64,000 nucleotides of DNA from Kocuria rosea (GTDB taxonomy: Bacteria > Actinomycetota > Actinomycetes > Actinomycetales > Micrococcaceae): the NCBI RefSeq assembly GCF_023715525.1, contig NZ_JAMBOG010000001.1, positions 62,001 to 126,000 of the forward strand, written 5' to 3'. A model generated the notes under the pieces. That model saw only the letters and a program-made list of their open reading frames with translations, had not been told where the DNA came from and searched no databases. The position numbers and the translations under genes were made by a program. Positions 35,934-44,466 of the stretch are shown here, one piece after another. The number at the start of each line of letters is the position of its first letter. The stretch's first letter is position 1.

Positions 35934-36911
35934 TCAGCGGTCGGTCGGGGCGGAGCTCCCGGCCCGGTGCTTCGCCGGGAGGTCCCCGGCGCGGAAGGCG
36001 GAGGAGGAGCGCTCCCCGGTCTCGACGGGGAAGACCACGCGGCCCTCGTCCCACTTGTGCTCGACGTAGGCGCGCAGCCGGTCCGCGAAGGGCCCGTCGC
36101 GCCACTCCAGGTACGGCATGTCCTGGCTCGCGTCGAGCAGGTAGTAGCTGCTGAAGGCCCGGACGACCTGCCGTGCGGGCTCGCCGTCCTGCGCACCGCC
36201 CGGCGCGGCACCGTCGAGGACGAGGAACAGCGGCGCCCCCGGCAGGCCGTCGTAGACCCGGACCTCCAGGTGCTCGGCCACGGCCGGGTCGGTCCCGCCG
36301 AGCACCTTCAGCTGGTGGCTCAGCGTGTCGAAGCCGCGCCGCAGGTCCATGGGCGAGAGGCCGTAGCGGTGGCGGATGTCCCGGAGCCGGGCCGCGAGCG
36401 CCGGGGACTTCGGGTCCAGCAGCAGCAGCCGGACCCGCACCCCGGTGCGCAGCGCCTTGTGGATGGCGTCGAGGTCCCCGGCCAGCGTCAGCGGGAAGGT
36501 CTCCATCCACCACAGCTCCTGCCCCGGGGCCACGCCCCGGAGCACGTCGACGACGTCGAGCTCCTCGTGCACCCCGGCGAGGCCGTGCTGGGCGCCGGCG
36601 GCCGCGGGGCGCCCGGAGGGCTCCTGGTGCGCGCCCTCGGCGGGGCGTCCGGGGCGGCGGGCGCGCCGGGCCGACCGGCCGGACTCGAGGAGCAGGACCA
36701 CGGCTCCGACGGTGAGCAGGGCGAAGCCGGCGTCCACGGCGACTCCCGACCACGCCTCGCCGAGCACCACGGCGACGAGCACGAGCGCCGCGCCCAGGGC
36801 GATCAGGGAGGCGGGCAGCGCGGGAGGCCGCCGGCCCGGCGCGCCGGGTCCGGCGGTGGACGGGGTCTCCCCCACGGGCCTCTCGGCGGTGACGCTTCGT
36901 GGATCCAGCAC
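35934..36911 (-). CDS. Membrane-anchored protein with a possible phospholipase D-like domain
   Basis: A 325-residue protein without a clear family name. Residues 30-77 hold two hydrophobic helices (LPASLIALGAALVLVAVV and VDAGFALLTVGAVVLLLE), followed by a basic/proline linker and a soluble domain of about 200 residues. The domain has EELDVVDVLRGVAPGQE, LRTGVRVRLLLLDPKSPAL and LDASQDMPYLEW; the strand RVRLLLLDPKSP and the following length resemble proteins with a PLD-like nuclease/transferase fold, but the H-x-K motif is absent, so no activity is claimed. It lies alone between the LacI gene and the TauE exporter. Confidence 0.65.
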   Translation of the reverse strand: MLDPRSVTAERPVGETPSTAGPGAPGRRPPALPASLIALGAALVLVAVVLGEAWSGVAVDAGFALLTVGAVVLLLESGRSARRARRPGRPAEGAHQEPSGRPAAAGAQHGLAGVHEELDVVDVLRGVAPGQELWWMETFPLTLAGDLDAIHKALRTGVRVRLLLLDPKSPALAARLRDIRHRYGLSPMDLRRGFDTLSHQLKVLGGTDPAVAEHLEVRVYDGLPGAPLFLVLDGAAPGGAQDGEPARQVVRAFSSYYLLDASQDMPYLEWRDGPFADRLRAYVEHKWDEGRVVFPVETGERSSSAFRAGDLPAKHRAGSSAPTDR

Positions 36912-37062
36912 GGCAACTCCCTCTCTGCCCCGGCGACGTGTCTCAGCGTCGCACGGGCGCTGACAAGCACGGAAGCCGCGCGAGGGCTGGCAGTTTTGTT
37001 ACAGGCGGCCGGCTTCCCGCTCACCGTGCCGTGGCCGCGGCGCACGGAGGACGACGAAGGCC

Positions 37063-37098
37063 GCGCGGCAGATGACGCGGGGCGCGCGGCAGATGACG
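37063..37098 (+). repeat. Two 15-bp direct repeats 21 bp apart
   Basis: GCGCGGCAGATGACG occurs at 37063-37077 and again at 37084-37098. The period is two helical turns. They lie 140-175 bases before the TauE-like gene, so they could be a binding site for a dimeric regulator. The remaining 36,912-37,237 stretch holds a TAGCCT -10-like box near 37179 and nothing else I can support. Confidence 0.45.
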
Positions 37099-37237
37099 GA
37101 AGAACGCAAGAGGGACGTCACGGGAATTCATCCGGGGACGCCTTCCGTCGCAGACGTTGGCGGGAGCACCTGCCCTCCCTAGCCTGAGCTGGTCCGGCCC
37201 CGCCGGGCGCCGCAGGCCCGTCAACGGAAGGTTCCCC

Positions 37238-38167
37238 GTGCGCTCTCTCGTCGTTCTCGCCGTGATCGGCTTCTTCGCCCAGCTCGTCGACGGCTCCCTG
37301 GGCATGGCCTACGGGGTGACCTCCACCTCCCTGCTGCTGCTGGCCGGCATCGCCCCGGCCTCGGCCTCGGCGGTGGTCCACCTCGCCGAGGTCGGCACCA
37401 CCATCGCCTCCGGGGCCGCGCACTGGAGGTTCGGCAACGTCGACTGGCGCGTGGTGGCCATCATGGCCGCCCCCGGCGGGATCGCGGCGTTCTTCGGCGC
37501 GCACTTCCTGGTGGGCCTGGACGGCGACGCCGCCAAGCCCGTCGTCTCGACCATCCTGCTGGGCCTCGGGATCTACGTGCTGATCCGCTTCCTGCGCATG
37601 CCCACCACCCGCCCGAGCTTCCAGGGCCGGCTGCCCAAGCGCCTGCTCGTGCCCCTGGCCGCGGCCGCCGGAGCACTGGACGCCGTCGGCGGCGGCGGAT
37701 GGGGCCCCGTGGGCACCCCCACCCTGCTGGCCTCGGGCAAGATCGCCCCGCGCAAGGTCATCGGCTCCATCGACACCTCCGAGTTCGTGGTCGCCCTCGG
37801 CGCCTCCGCCGGGTTCCTCACCGGCCTGGGTGCGGCGGGCATCGACTTCGCCTGGGTCCTCGCCCTGCTGCTCGGCGGGGTCGTCGCCGCCCCCATCGCC
37901 GCCTACCTGGTGCGCCACCTGGCCCCCCGGGTGCTGGCGGTGGCCGCCGGCGGGCTGATCATCTGGACCAACACCCGCACCCTGGTGAACACCGACACCG
38001 CCCAGGCCCTGCTGGGCCCGGCCGCCGGGACCGTCCTGCTCGGAGCCCTCTTCGCCGCCTGGGCCGCGCTGGTCGTCCGGACCGTGCGCGGCGAGCTGCG
38101 CACCCGGGCCGCGGAGCGGGCCGGGGAAGCCGCCGCGGATCGCGCCACCAGCCCGGTCGAGGCCTGA
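37238..38167 (+). CDS. TauE/SafE-family sulfite/sulfoacetate exporter
   Basis: A 309-residue membrane protein with eight or nine hydrophobic segments. The two inverted halves each carry the family motif: FFAQLVDGSLGMAYGVTST in helix 1 and DAVGGGGWGPVGTPTLL in the second half, with the paired glycines expected of the transport site. Members export sulfite, sulfoacetate or other small anions. GTG 37238 follows GGAAGG by six bases, and its product begins VRSLVVLAVIGFFAQL; the frame is open earlier but those residues are not conserved. A perfect hairpin ends the gene, facing the DJ-1-like gene. Confidence 0.87.
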   Translation: MRSLVVLAVIGFFAQLVDGSLGMAYGVTSTSLLLLAGIAPASASAVVHLAEVGTTIASGAAHWRFGNVDWRVVAIMAAPGGIAAFFGAHFLVGLDGDAAKPVVSTILLGLGIYVLIRFLRMPTTRPSFQGRLPKRLLVPLAAAAGALDAVGGGGWGPVGTPTLLASGKIAPRKVIGSIDTSEFVVALGASAGFLTGLGAAGIDFAWVLALLLGGVVAAPIAAYLVRHLAPRVLAVAAGGLIIWTNTRTLVNTDTAQALLGPAAGTVLLGALFAAWAALVVRTVRGELRTRAAERAGEAAADRATSPVEA

Positions 38168-38183
38168 GCCGCGCCGCACGGAC

Positions 38184-38250
38184 GAGGGGTCGTCGCCCGC
38201 CGGTCAGCTCCTTGAGGTCCCCGGAGGACACGGGCGGGCGACGACCCCTC
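38184..38250. terminator. Long perfect inverted repeat between convergent genes
   Basis: A perfect 17-bp stem (GAGGGGTCGTCGCCCGC at 38184-38200 and its complement at 38234-38250) with a 33-base loop fills the gap between the TauE-like gene and the DJ-1-like gene. It is probably a bidirectional terminator. The loop contains GGTCAGCTCCTTGAG, nearly the same as a stretch in the alcohol dehydrogenase gene near 39,285. Confidence 0.55.
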
Positions 38251-38269
38251 GCCGGCAGCGAGCAGGAGC

Positions 38270-38812
38270 TCAGCCGGCGATCGTCTTCAGCGTCTCCCGG
38301 TTGAACGCCTCGAGGTCGCCCGGGTTGCGGGAGGTGACGAGCCTGCCGTCGACCACCACCTCCTCGTCGGCCCACTCGGCCCCGGCGTTGACGAGGTCCG
38401 AGGACAGGGAGTGGTAGGACGTGAGGCGCCTGCCCCGGGCCAGCCCCGCCTCGATGAGGATCCAGGGGGCGTGGCAGATGGCGGCGATCGGCTTGCCGGC
38501 GGCGTCGAACTCCTTGACCAGGCGCACCGCGTCCTCGTCGACCCGCATGCTGTCGGCGTTGAGCGTCCCGCCCGGCAGGATGAGGGCGTCGAAGTCCTCG
38601 GCCGTCGCCTCGGCCACGGTGGTGTCGACCTCGTAGGTCCCGGCGTGCTCCCAGTCGCCCTGCATCGCGGTGATGGTCCCCGGCTCGGGGGACAGCAGCA
38701 CGGGGGTGCCGCCGGCCTCCTGCACGGCCTTCCAGGGCTCGGTGAGCTCGGGCTCCTCGACGCCGTCGGTGGCGATGAACGCGATCCTCTTGCCCGTGAT
38801 GTCGGTGGTCAT
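38270..38812 (-). CDS. DJ-1/PfpI-family protein (type 1 glutamine amidotransferase-like)
   Basis: A 180-residue single-domain protein of the DJ-1/ThiJ/PfpI superfamily. KRIAFIATDGVEEPELTEP is the opening strand with its conserved Glu, FDALILPGGTLNAD precedes the nucleophile elbow, and the cysteine sits in PIAAICHAPWILIEAG. Members are proteases, deglycases or stress chaperones; the YhbO/PfpI side is the closest in pattern. It lies just before the zinc alcohol dehydrogenase on the same strand (48 bp), so both may belong to one stress-related unit. ATG 38812 is the likely start. Confidence 0.88.
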   Translation of the reverse strand: MTTDITGKRIAFIATDGVEEPELTEPWKAVQEAGGTPVLLSPEPGTITAMQGDWEHAGTYEVDTTVAEATAEDFDALILPGGTLNADSMRVDEDAVRLVKEFDAAGKPIAAICHAPWILIEAGLARGRRLTSYHSLSSDLVNAGAEWADEEVVVDGRLVTSRNPGDLEAFNRETLKTIAG

Positions 38813-38860
38813 GCGGTTCTCCTTCTCGGTTTCTCGGTCCGTGGTCCAGGCGCCGGCCCC

Positions 38861-40030
38861 TCAGGGCTCGAACACGGCCCGGACGCAGTCGTCGGTCTTG
38901 TGCTTGAACATCTCGTAGCCCCTCGGGCCTTCCGCCAGGGGCATCACGTGGGTGGCCAGGTGCTCGGTGGTCAGTTCCCCGGCGGCCATGCGCTCCAGCA
39001 GCATGGGGATGTAGCGCTGCCCGTGCTGCTGCGCGCCGCGCACCGTGAGGCCGTTGTTGATCAGGGCGCCGAGCGGGATCTTGTCCGCGAGTCCCGCGAA
39101 GACGCCCAGGACGAAGACGCTCCCGCCCTTGCGGCACGCCAGGATCGCCTCCCGCAGCGCGGTGGGCCGCTCCGTCTGCAGGCGCACCTGCTGCTTGGCC
39201 TGGTCGTAGAGGTAGTCGGGGCGGGTGCTGTGCGCCTCCATGCCGACGGCCTCGATGCACACGTCCGGCCCGCGCCCGCCGGTCAGCTCCTTGAGCTCGC
39301 CGAGCACGGAGGTCTCGGTGTAGTCCAGGGTCTCCGCCCCGATGTGGGTGCGGACCTGCTCCAGGCGGTAGGCGTAGCGGTCGACGACGACCACCCGCTC
39401 CGCCCCGAGCAGCAGCGCCGCCCGGGCCGCCATCTGCCCCACGGCGCCCGCGCCCCAGACGGCGACGACGTCCCCGGCCTGCACCCCGCCCAGGTCCGCG
39501 CCCATCCATCCGGTGGGCACGGCGTCGGAGGCGAACAGCGCGCGCTCGTAGCCGAGCCCGTCGGGGATCCGGAACGCCCCGACGTCGGCGTAGGGCACCC
39601 GGATGTACTCGGCGTGGCTGCCGGCCCACCCGCCCATGGCGTGGGAGTAGCCCAGGCAGCCGCCGGGCGCGTAGCCCCACAGGGACTCGGGCAGCGCGTC
39701 GTTGGGGTTGCCGTTGTCGCACAGCGAGTACAGCTCCTGCCGGCAGTACCAGCACTGGCCGCAGGAGACGAAGGAGCACACGACGACGCGGTCGCCCACC
39801 CGGTGCCTGCGCACGGAGGACCCGATCTCGACGACCTCCCCCACGAACTCGTGGCCCAGGACGTCGCCGCTGCGCATCGTGGGGATGTAGCCGCCGATCA
39901 GGTGCAGGTCGGAGCCGCAGGTGACCGTCTGCACCACCTTGACGACGACGTCGTGGCTGTTGAGGATCTGCGGGTCGTCCACGTCCTCCACGGCCAGGTC
40001 GTTGATGCCTTGCCAGGTCAGGGCCTTCAC
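38861..40030 (-). CDS. Zinc-dependent alcohol/formaldehyde dehydrogenase
   Basis: A 389-residue MDR-type dehydrogenase. The catalytic zinc site (VTCGSDLHLIGG, GHEFVGEVVEIG), the structural-zinc loop CGQCWYCRQELYSLCD, and the nucleotide motif VWGAGAVGQMAARA are intact. The long GCLGYSHAMGGWAGSHAEYIRVP segment is typical of the glutathione-independent formaldehyde dehydrogenase/ADH group, but the substrate is not fixed. The GTG at 40030 is chosen because it follows GAGGAGGAAACC and because it overlaps the previous stop by four bases; the frame is open far further, overlapping another gene. Confidence 0.88.
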   Translation of the reverse strand: MKALTWQGINDLAVEDVDDPQILNSHDVVVKVVQTVTCGSDLHLIGGYIPTMRSGDVLGHEFVGEVVEIGSSVRRHRVGDRVVVCSFVSCGQCWYCRQELYSLCDNGNPNDALPESLWGYAPGGCLGYSHAMGGWAGSHAEYIRVPYADVGAFRIPDGLGYERALFASDAVPTGWMGADLGGVQAGDVVAVWGAGAVGQMAARAALLLGAERVVVVDRYAYRLEQVRTHIGAETLDYTETSVLGELKELTGGRGPDVCIEAVGMEAHSTRPDYLYDQAKQQVRLQTERPTALREAILACRKGGSVFVLGVFAGLADKIPLGALINNGLTVRGAQQHGQRYIPMLLERMAAGELTTEHLATHVMPLAEGPRGYEMFKHKTDDCVRAVFEP

Positions 40031-40482
40031 AGGTTTCCTCCTCCTCGCGCGTGCTTCTCCGCCCGGTCCACCAGCCACCCCGCCGGGGAGGCGGAGCGCT
40101 TGCCGTGCGGGCGCGGCTCGTTGCGCAGGATCTCCCCGACCTCCAGCAGCTCCTTGGCGTCGCGCACGGCCCGGCGGATCTGCTCGGGGCGCGGGCGCTT
40201 GCGGACCGCTCCCGTCTGCAGCGCCCGGACGGCCAGCTCGGTCCCGCGCCCGCCCGGGGCGGGCGCGGTGCGGATCTCGACGCTGCCGCCGAGCTCCGCC
40301 AGCGGCTGCGGACACCGCCCGCCCGGGGCCACCTCCTCCGGCGGCCGGTTCACCGTGACCACCTGCCAGCGCTCCTCGTCGTCGCCCGTGGTGCGCCCGG
40401 TGCGCGCCACCGCCAGGGCCTTCCGGGCGAGCACCGCGGCGGCCACGGACCCTGCCCCGATCAGCGCGGCTCTGCTCACCAT
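40027..40482 (-). CDS. Small SRPBCC-like protein upstream of the dehydrogenase
   Basis: A 151-residue protein with a hydrophobic N-terminal helix MVSRAALIGAGSVAAAVLAR and a soluble part with QVVTVNRPPEEVAPGG and SVEIRTAPAPGGRGTELAV, which resemble the first strands of the SRPBCC/polyketide-cyclase fold seen in actinobacterial homologues. The fold seems shortened. The start at 40482 follows GAGGAGGACGAC; longer versions of the frame cover an unlikely Arg-rich upstream part. Its stop overlaps the alcohol dehydrogenase start, so the two are co-expressed. Function is not known; a link to the dehydrogenase is inferred. Confidence 0.66.
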   Translation of the reverse strand: MVSRAALIGAGSVAAAVLARKALAVARTGRTTGDDEERWQVVTVNRPPEEVAPGGRCPQPLAELGGSVEIRTAPAPGGRGTELAVRALQTGAVRKRPRPEQIRRAVRDAKELLEVGEILRNEPRPHGKRSASPAGWLVDRAEKHARGGGNL

Positions 40483-40718
40483 GTCGTCCTCCTCGGCAGG
40501 GATGGGCTCGTACCGAAATGGTAACCATGCTGGCAATCGGGGTCGAGGCCCGGCCGGGAACGCCCAGGGGGTGCCCGCCGCGCCGTGGCCGCCCGGGCCC
40601 CGGAACATGCCCGTAACCCTCCGCCGATAGCGTGGGAACCCCGCGCGGCACGCCTCGCGCCGACGCCCTGACGACGACCCCTCTGACGACGACCGCCCAC
40701 CGCACCGGAAGGCCACCC

Positions 40719-41798
40719 GTGAGCACATCCCGCCCCGTTCCCCTCTCACCCGCCGCACGGCGCAGCGCCACGACGATCGGTGCGACCGTCGTGGCGCTGC
40801 ACGTCGTGGGATGGGGCGCGCTGCTCGGCCTGGTCCTCGGCGCGGAGACCGCCGCGGGCGGCACCGGGCTGTTCGTGGGCCTCGCCCTGAGCGCCTACGC
40901 CCTGGGCGTCCGGCACGCCTTCGACGCCGACCACATCGCCGCGATCGACAACGCCACCCGGGCGCTCATGGCCCGCGGCCGGGCGTCCGCGGCCACCGGC
41001 TTCTGGTTCGCCCTCGGCCACTCCTCCGTGGTGCTGCTCTCGGTGCTGCTCCTGGCCCTGGGCCTGGAGGCCTTCGCGGGCGGGCTCGCCGACGAGGGCT
41101 CCGGGCTGCGCCGGGCCGCCGGGATCTGGGGCGGCACCGTGTCCGGGCTGTTCCTCCTGGCGGCCGGGGCCCTGAACCTCGCCGTGCTGCTGCGGCTGCG
41201 CCGCGCCCGCGGGGCCGCCCGTGCCGGCGTCCTGAGCGCTGCGGAGCTCGACGCGCACCTCGACCGGCGCGGGGTCCTGCACCGCGTGCTGCACCCCCTG
41301 ACCCGCGTCGTGGACCGGCCGGCGAAGATGTACCCGGTGGGCTTCCTCTTCGGTCTCGGCCTGGACACCGCCGCCTCGATCGGGCTGTTCGTCATGGCCG
41401 GCGGGCTCGCCCCCGAGCTGCCCTGGTACGCCGTGCTGGTGCTCCCGGTGCTCTTCACCGCGGGCATGACGGTGTTCGACAGCGCCGACGGCATCCTCAT
41501 GAACCGCGTCTACGGCTGGAGCTCGGCCGACGCCCGCCGCCGGCTCAACTACAACCTCACGGTCACCACCGTCTCGGTCGTGCTCGCCTTCGTCATCGGC
41601 GGCACCGGCCTGCTCTCGGTGCTGGCCGAGCTGCTGCGGCCGGCCGGCGGGGCGCTGGCCGCCGTCGCCGCCGTGGACCTGAACTTCCTCGGCCTGGCCG
41701 TGATCGTCCTCTTCGGCGCCGCCTGGCTCGGCGCGCGGGTGCTGGACCGGCTGCGCCGGGACGCCCGGCCGGCGCTCGTGCGAAGCTGGGGCCCATGA
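40719..41798 (+). CDS. NiCoT-family nickel/cobalt permease (HoxN/NixA-like)
   Basis: A 359-residue inner-membrane protein with eight hydrophobic helices. The diagnostic motif for this family, VRHAFDADHIAAIDN, is at about residue 67, followed by GFWFALGHSSVVLLSV and, later, VGFLFGLGLDTAASIG and MTVFDSADGILMNRVYGW. NiCoT permeases import Ni2+ or Co2+ for metalloenzymes or cobalamin; no hydrogenase, urease or cobalamin gene is in the window. GTG 40719 has GGAAGG six bases upstream and is preferred over the distant ATG 40632. Its stop overlaps the start of the phosphoesterase gene by four bases. Confidence 0.92.
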   Translation: MSTSRPVPLSPAARRSATTIGATVVALHVVGWGALLGLVLGAETAAGGTGLFVGLALSAYALGVRHAFDADHIAAIDNATRALMARGRASAATGFWFALGHSSVVLLSVLLLALGLEAFAGGLADEGSGLRRAAGIWGGTVSGLFLLAAGALNLAVLLRLRRARGAARAGVLSAAELDAHLDRRGVLHRVLHPLTRVVDRPAKMYPVGFLFGLGLDTAASIGLFVMAGGLAPELPWYAVLVLPVLFTAGMTVFDSADGILMNRVYGWSSADARRRLNYNLTVTTVSVVLAFVIGGTGLLSVLAELLRPAGGALAAVAAVDLNFLGLAVIVLFGAAWLGARVLDRLRRDARPALVRSWGP

Positions 41799-42301
41799 CC
41801 CGTCTGCTCCTGCTCGCCGACACGCACGTCCCCAAGCGCGCCCGGGACCTGCCGGAGCAGGTCTGGCGCGCGGTCGACGACGCCGACGTGGTGCTCCACG
41901 CGGGCGACTGGGTCGACGTCGCGACCCTGGACCGGCTCCAGGAGCGGGCGGCACGGCTCGTCGGCGTGTGGGGCAACAACGACGGGCCCGCGCTGCGGGC
42001 CCGTCTGCCCGAGATCGCCCGGGAGACCATCGGGGGCGTGCGCCTGGGCATGGTCCACGAGACGGGCGGCACGCCCGGGCGGGAGGCCCGGATGGACCGC
42101 GCCTTCCCGGACCTCGACGTCCTGGTCTTCGGCCACAGCCACATCCCGTGGGACACCACGACCGCGAACGGGCTGCGCCTGCTCAACCCCGGCTCCCCCA
42201 CGGACCGGCGGCGCCAGCCCTTCTGCACCTACGTCACGGCCGTCGCAGAGGGCGGGCGGCTCACCGACGTCGAGCTCGTGCGCCTGCCGCCGCGGGCCTG
42301 A
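41795..42301 (+). CDS. YfcE-type metallophosphoesterase
   Basis: A 168-residue calcineurin-like phosphoesterase. It has all the metal-site blocks: LLLADTHVPKRA (D-x-H), VLHAGDWVDV (GD), VGVWGNNDGPAL (GNND), VHETGG and VFGHSHIPWD (GHSH). It should hydrolyse small phosphodiesters in the cytoplasm. The ATG overlaps the NiCoT stop by four bases (ATGA), so the two genes are coupled although their functions show no obvious link. Length is normal for the single-domain YfcE/MJ0936 group. Confidence 0.9.
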   Translation: MTRLLLLADTHVPKRARDLPEQVWRAVDDADVVLHAGDWVDVATLDRLQERAARLVGVWGNNDGPALRARLPEIARETIGGVRLGMVHETGGTPGREARMDRAFPDLDVLVFGHSHIPWDTTTANGLRLLNPGSPTDRRRQPFCTYVTAVAEGGRLTDVELVRLPPRA

Positions 42302-42329
42302 GGCCCCGGCCTGCTCGGACCGGTCCGCC

Positions 42330-42899
42330 TCAGAGCAGGTCCCGCAGCCGGTAGTACCGCCGGCCCACCACGGTCCCGTTGACCCGGACCACGGCCCACA
42401 CCGCCACGAACAGCAGCGTCGCCACCACGACGGGCGCCGGGACGAAGATCGCCCACACCATGAGCGCCATGCCGGGCACCGCCAGCAGGATCGGCCACGC
42501 GTACTGGACCATCTCCACCGCCATGTAGTCCTGCATCTCCCGCAGCGCCGGGTCCTGCGGGACCGCCCCCCGGCGCACCGACGTGCGCAGGCCCTTGGCC
42601 GCCCGGGCGCGGGCGTCCATCAGGTCGTTGCGCGGGGCGTCGTCCGCCCGGGTCAGCGAGAGCACCAGGCCGCTGACGACCAGGGCGGCCCCGCCGGCCG
42701 CCGTCCCCCACTGGGCCGGGCTCAGCGGCCCGTCCTCCCCCAGCAGCCACACCGCCGCGATCCCGGCGACGAGCCCGAGGACCAGGCTCAGGACGGCGGC
42801 CACGACGACGCGCCGGGCCCAGATCGCATCGAGCTCCCCGAGCCGGGGGATCTGCACGTGCGGGTGCTCGGCCCCGCCGAGCCGGATCTCCTCGTCCAT
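42330..42899 (-). CDS. Membrane protein of unknown function
   Basis: A 189-residue protein with a 35-residue cytoplasmic N-terminus (EEIRLGGAEHPHVQIPRLGEL) and four hydrophobic segments in two pairs (VVVAAVLSLVLGLVAGIAAV, GTAAGGAALVVSGLVLSL, AWPILLAVPGMALMVWAIFV, ATLLFVAVWAVVRVN). No family is recognised. The ATG at 42899 is chosen because the conserved-looking part begins there; the frame opens 22 codons earlier but in a poorly constrained Arg-rich stretch. It is convergent with the phosphoesterase and lies between unrelated genes. Confidence 0.68.
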   Translation of the reverse strand: MDEEIRLGGAEHPHVQIPRLGELDAIWARRVVVAAVLSLVLGLVAGIAAVWLLGEDGPLSPAQWGTAAGGAALVVSGLVLSLTRADDAPRNDLMDARARAAKGLRTSVRRGAVPQDPALREMQDYMAVEMVQYAWPILLAVPGMALMVWAIFVPAPVVVATLLFVAVWAVVRVNGTVVGRRYYRLRDLL

Positions 42900-43019
42900 G
42901 GCCGCGCCGTCCTCTCGTCGCCCGCCCGCCGCCCGCTGCCCGCGTCGCGGCCGGTCACCGCCCATTGTCCTGCCCCGGGCCCCGCATCTCCACGCCCGCG
43001 CCGGGGAGGGGAAGGGCGT

Positions 43020-44342
43020 TCAGGACCCGGAGGCCTCGGGTAGGCGGGTGATGCGGACGCGTTCGACCCGGTGGCGGTCGGTGGCGAGCACTTCCAGGCG
43101 GTAGCCCTCGACCTCCACCGTGTCGCCGGTGCGCGCGACCCGCCCCAGCCGCTCCATCAGGAACCCGCCCACGGTCTCGTAGGGGCCCTCCGGGATCACC
43201 AGCCCGGTCTCGGCCGGGACCTCCTGGATGATGAGCCCGCCGTCCACGAGCACCGCCTCGCCGGAGCGCAGCACGGTGTCCTCGTGCTCGCGGGCTCCGG
43301 TGTCGAACTCGTCGTAAATCTCCCCCACCAGCTCCTCCACCAGATCCTCCAGGGTCACGATCCCGGCGGTCCCGCCGTACTCGTCCACCACCAGCCCGAT
43401 GTGGTGGCCGCCCTTGCGCATGAACTGCAGGGTGCGCAGCACGGAGTTGGTCTCGGGCAGGTAGGGGATCGGGCGCAGGATCTCGGCCAGGGTGCGCGGG
43501 GGGGCCTCGATGATCCCGTCCCCGTCGGCGTCGGCGGCCACCAGGTCGCGGATGTGCACGAAGCCCAGCACGTCGTCGATGTCCTGGCCGGTGACGGGGT
43601 AGCGGGAGTGCGGCAGCGACAGCGCCTGCCGGTAGGCCTGGTTGATCGACAGGGACCCGTCGAGGAACTCCACATCGGGGCGCGGGCGCATCACCTCGGC
43701 CAGCCGGCGGTCCCCGGCGGCGAAGACGTCGGTGAGGATCGAGCGGGAGACGGGCCCGATCCCGCGGGTGTCCACCACCATCTCCCGGATCTCCTCGGCG
43801 GTGACCTCCTCGGTGACCGCGTGCGGGTCCGCCCCCAGCAGGCGCACCACCGTGTTGGTGGAGGCCGACAGCAGCCAGATCACCGGGCGCATGAGCGCGG
43901 CGAAGACGCTCAGCGGCGGGGCCAGGACCTTCGTGAACCCCACGGCCCGTTGCATGGCCAGGCGCTTGGGCACCAGCTCCCCGAACACCAGGGAGAGGTA
44001 GGCGATGACCAGGGTCATCGCGATCAGCGCCGCGGTCTGCGCCGCCGGCGCCGGCAGCCCGGCGCGGGCCAGCAGCGGGGCGAGGTCGGGGGCGATCGTG
44101 GAGGCGCCGTAGGCGGAGGAGAAGAACCCGGCCACGGTCACCCCGATCTGCACCGCGGAGAGGAACAGGTTCGGGTCCCGCACCAGTGCCGCGGTCCGGG
44201 TACCCTTCCGGCCGGAGCGCTCGATCCGCTTGATCTGGCTCTCCCGCAGGCTCACGATCGCCATCTCCGTGCCGGCGAACACACCCCCGACCACCACGAA
44301 AGCCAGCACGAGCAGGGAGTTGACGAGGGTGTCGGAGTCCAT
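43020..44342 (-). CDS. CNNM/CorC (hemolysin-family) transporter
   Basis: A 440-residue protein with the standard layout: a DUF21 membrane domain of four helices (VLAFVVVGGVFAGTEMAIVSL, TALIAMTLVIAYLSLVFGE, ...), then a pair of CBS domains (about residues 200-330, SRYPVTGQDIDDVLGFVHI, GGHHIGLVVDEYGGTAGIV) and a CorC_HlyC C-terminal domain (ETVGGFLMERLGRVARTGDTV, partly). The GELVPKRLAMQRA region joins them. The family is linked to Mg2+/Co2+ efflux and is called hemolysin for historical reasons. It is convergent with the small membrane protein and divergent from the GDPD gene. Confidence 0.9.
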   Translation of the reverse strand: MDSDTLVNSLLVLAFVVVGGVFAGTEMAIVSLRESQIKRIERSGRKGTRTAALVRDPNLFLSAVQIGVTVAGFFSSAYGASTIAPDLAPLLARAGLPAPAAQTAALIAMTLVIAYLSLVFGELVPKRLAMQRAVGFTKVLAPPLSVFAALMRPVIWLLSASTNTVVRLLGADPHAVTEEVTAEEIREMVVDTRGIGPVSRSILTDVFAAGDRRLAEVMRPRPDVEFLDGSLSINQAYRQALSLPHSRYPVTGQDIDDVLGFVHIRDLVAADADGDGIIEAPPRTLAEILRPIPYLPETNSVLRTLQFMRKGGHHIGLVVDEYGGTAGIVTLEDLVEELVGEIYDEFDTGAREHEDTVLRSGEAVLVDGGLIIQEVPAETGLVIPEGPYETVGGFLMERLGRVARTGDTVEVEGYRLEVLATDRHRVERVRITRLPEASGS

Positions 44343-44466
44343 GGGCCCACGCTACCGAGCGGCCGGCGTCCCCAGAACATCACCCCCGCTTCACCCGGCG
44401 TTGACCCCGGCGTCGCCCGGCCCGCCTTTCCTGGAGGAGCCCCCTCCCCGACCCGAAGGACCCGCC

